Source: Citrobacter farmeri (GTDB lineage Bacteria; Pseudomonadota; Gammaproteobacteria; Enterobacterales; Enterobacteriaceae). Taken from it: a stretch of 64,000 nt of DNA. Below are positions 62,585 to 64,000 of this stretch, piece after piece (positions within the stretch are counted from its first letter, which is position 1; each line of letters starts with the position of its first letter). Under the pieces are notes generated by a model. The model saw nothing but the letters and a program-made list of their open reading frames with translations, made no database searches and was not told the DNA's origin. Both the position numbers and the translations under genes were made by a program. The DNA lies in the NCBI RefSeq assembly GCF_019048065.1, contig NZ_CP077291.1, positions 4,712,001 to 4,776,000 on the forward strand, in the 5' to 3' direction.

Positions 62585-62674
62585 ATGAGCCTCGTGGATA
62601 TCGCTATTCTTATCCTGAAACTCATCGTTGCAGCCATGCAACTGCTTGATGCTGTTCTGAAATACCTGAAGTAA
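62585..62674 (+). CDS. tisB: TisB, SOS-induced membrane toxin
   Basis: A 29-residue peptide, MSLVDIAILILKLIVAAMQL plus LDAVLKYLK, differing from E. coli TisB at two or so positions (Ser2 and Met18). It forms one amphipathic membrane helix with charged residues on one side and depolarises the inner membrane during SOS stress, producing persisters. AAAGGAG lies 8 bases upstream, but access depends on processing and on a standby site further upstream, where IstR-1 binds. No tisA-like conserved frame is needed for the call. Confidence 0.97.
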   Translation: MSLVDIAILILKLIVAAMQLLDAVLKYLK

Positions 62675-62693
62675 TTCAGATTCAAGTCGCACC

Positions 62694-62722
62694 AAAGGGG
62701 AGCGGGCAACCGCTCCCCTTTT
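62694..62722 (+). terminator. Terminator of tisB
   Basis: AAAGGGGAGCGG (62694-62705), loop GCAA, CCGCTCCCCTTT (62710-62721): a perfect 12-bp stem ending in TTTT, 20 bases after the tisB stop. Confidence 0.92.
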
Positions 62723-62790
62723 ACATCGCAGATGCTTGTGTAGCGATGATATGTTACGTTTTTATGACACTCCCTGATGACGCCTGTGCT

Positions 62791-63624
62791 ATGACCCTTT
62801 CTGTTTTCTGCATTTTGTTGTTCGCCGCGCTGCTGCACGCCAGCTGGAACGCCATTGTGAAAGCCGGAAACGACAAGCTCTACGCTGCCATCAGCGTCAG
62901 TGGTTCCGCCGCCATCATGGCGCTTGTGTGTCTGCCCTTTGCGCCACAGCCTTCAACCGCCAGTATCCCGTTTTTAGCCGCCTCAACCGTATTACAGGTG
63001 GTCTACACCGTGCTGGTCGCCAGAACCTATACTGTCTCCGATATGAGCCAGACTTATCCGCTAATGCGCGGGACGGCACCGCTGCTGGTGGCTATCATCA
63101 GCGTACTGTTTCTTGGTGACAGCCTGTCCGCGCTGGCCTGGACGGGTATTGCGGTGATCTGCGCCGCCATCCTCGGCATGGCATTTAATGGTCGCGCTCG
63201 TTCGCAGCAGGGCATTGTGCTGGCGCTGATTAACGCCTGTTTCATCGCCGGATATACGCTGGTCGACGGCACCGGTGTCAGGCTCTCGGAAACGGCGCTG
63301 GGATATACGCTCTGGACCTTCTTTTTGAACGGCTCCTGCCTGCTGGGATGGGCGATGATGGCCCGTCGTCGTGAGGCATTGCGCTATCTGACGCAGCACT
63401 GGAAGAAAGGGATTTTTGGCGGCATTGCCACCATGGGTTCTTACGGACTGGCGCTCTGGGCGATGACCCTCGCGCCGCTGGCAGTGGTCGCTGCACTGCG
63501 TGAAACCTCAATCCTGTTCGGCGCGCTTATCGCCTGGCTACTGCTGAAAGAGCGGGTCGCGGGATTACGCCTCGTGGCTGCCGGTGGGATTGCCGCCGGA
63601 GCCATTCTGTTACGCCTGTCCTAG
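62791..63624 (+). CDS. EamA-family permease
   Basis: A 277-residue drug/metabolite transporter with about ten helices in two EamA repeats (LLFAALLHASWNAIVKAGNDKLYAA and GIVLALINACFIAGYTLVDGTG). The motif SQTYPLMRGTAPLLVAIISVLFLGDSL is typical. I start it at 62791, where the membrane helix begins; in-frame starts also lie at 62764 and 62746. No good ribosome site is seen for any. It lies between tisB and emrD, where E. coli K-12 has no gene. Substrate unknown. Confidence 0.85.
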   Translation: MTLSVFCILLFAALLHASWNAIVKAGNDKLYAAISVSGSAAIMALVCLPFAPQPSTASIPFLAASTVLQVVYTVLVARTYTVSDMSQTYPLMRGTAPLLVAIISVLFLGDSLSALAWTGIAVICAAILGMAFNGRARSQQGIVLALINACFIAGYTLVDGTGVRLSETALGYTLWTFFLNGSCLLGWAMMARRREALRYLTQHWKKGIFGGIATMGSYGLALWAMTLAPLAVVAALRETSILFGALIAWLLLKERVAGLRLVAAGGIAAGAILLRLS

Positions 63625-63634
63625 AACACACACT

Positions 63635-63658
63635 CGGCAACATTTGTTGCCGTTTTTT
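63635..63658 (+). terminator. Terminator after the EamA gene
   Basis: CGGCAAC (63635-63641), loop ATTT, GTTGCCG (63646-63652) and six T (63653-63658), 11 bases after the stop codon. A compact rho-independent terminator before emrD. Confidence 0.92.
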
Positions 63659-63803
63659 GTTTACATATCCTGCCGTTCAGCCTCTTTTCATTCCCGCCTG
63701 CCATCTGGCCTTCTTTTTTTAGTGTGGTAGATTTCACTCGCATTTATGGGAATGCGCAGCACCTTATTCTTATTTTTTCTCTTTTTGAAAAGTATTCAGC
63801 GAA

Positions 63804-64000
63804 ATGAAAAGGCAGAGAAACGTCAATTTGTTGTTGATGTTGGTATTACTTGTGGCGGTGGGTCAGATGGCGCAAACCATTTATATTCCTGCCATTGCCG
63901 ACATGGCTCGCGAGCTAAACGTTCGCGAAGGGGCCGTACAAAGCGTTATGGCAGCCTATCTGCTGACCTATGGCGTATCGCAACTGTTTTATGGCCCGCT
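63804..64000 (+). CDS. emrD: Multidrug efflux protein EmrD, N-terminal part (runs off the window)
   Basis: The frame opens MKRQRNVNLLLMLVLLVAVG and continues with MAQTIYIPAIADMARELNVREGAVQSVMAAYLLTYGVSQLFYGP at the window end. It matches the N-terminus of EmrD, a major-facilitator exporter of uncouplers and detergents, as I know it from E. coli. The first two of twelve helices are visible. Preceded by 145 bp of AT-rich promoter sequence after the EamA terminator. Confidence 0.95.
   Translation, partial: MKRQRNVNLLLMLVLLVAVGQMAQTIYIPAIADMARELNVREGAVQSVMAAYLLTYGVSQLFYGP

Noticed and set aside
1..64000. CRISPR arrays, insertion sequences or prophage genes
   Set aside because: No regularly spaced identical repeats of 20-40 bases, no transposase or integrase motif and no phage structural genes were seen. 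The repeats present are REPs, operators and the IstR/tisB pair.

Overview
This window is a chromosomal segment of an enteric gammaproteobacterium (Enterobacteriaceae). The backbone order spoT-trmH-recG-gltS-xanP-yicH ... yicI-yicJ-selC ... yicL-nlpA-yicS-nepI-yicN-adeQ-adeD-uhpT-uhpC-uhpB-uhpA ... ilvN-ilvB-ivbL-istR/tisB-emrD is the E. coli/Salmonella selC-ilvB region. The accessory loci (fra-like operon, cigR, dga operon, deoQKPX) are those typical of Salmonella and Citrobacter. A Citrobacter-like genome is my best guess from recalled family knowledge; no search was run.

Layout. 1-7600: translation/repair and transport housekeeping genes (spoT end, trmH, recG, gltS, xanP with a PurR-type box, yicH). 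7600-12730: a sugar-phosphotransferase EIICB, a GH4 phospho-glucosidase, an RpiR-type regulator and a FucP-family permease, linked by shared AACAGGT boxes. 12726-16438: yicJ-yicI (alpha-xyloside uptake and hydrolysis). 16728-21493: the selC tRNA followed directly by a compact fructose-asparagine-type operon (fraB-fraD-fraA, with fraR), apparently without the periplasmic asparaginase gene fraE, and ending at a selC-3'-like 14-mer. 21500-27000: a GNAT gene and an oxidoreductase cluster (ene-reductase, SDR, aldo/keto reductase, SRPBCC protein, DUF1471 protein) with a divergent LysR regulator. 27047-29503: cigR, yicL, nlpA. 29672-37084: a complete dga operon for D-glucosaminate with its sigma-54 promoter and LevR-type activator. 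37188-44400: GNAT, yicS, then a LacI-controlled beta-glucoside PTS operon ending in a LamB-type porin and a REP cluster. 44426-50348: nepI, a type II toxin-antitoxin pair, yicN, adeQ and adeD. 50426-55391: the hexose-phosphate uptake system uhpABCT. 55467-59865: deoQKPX for deoxyribose. 59867-62061: ilvBN with the ivbL leader and its attenuator. 62194-62722: the SOS-controlled tisB toxin with antisense RNA IstR. 62791-end: an EamA permease and the start of emrD.

Themes. Most accessory genes form self-contained catabolic cassettes, each with its own regulator, a transporter (three are PTS systems) and one to three enzymes: alpha/beta-glucosides, alpha-xylosides, Amadori compounds, amino-sugar acids, aryl- or di-beta-glucosides, hexose phosphates, deoxyribose and purines. 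The selC-yicL interval, which in Salmonella holds SPI-3, here carries the fra block at one end and a lone cigR at the other. No CRISPR array, insertion sequence, phage integrase or rRNA was seen. The best candidates for follow-up are the asparaginase-less fra operon with its possible attachment remnant, the orphan cigR, the REP element inside the sigma-54 dga leader, the LysR-linked oxidoreductase cluster and the 25-bp phased repeats in the deoQ-deoK gap.
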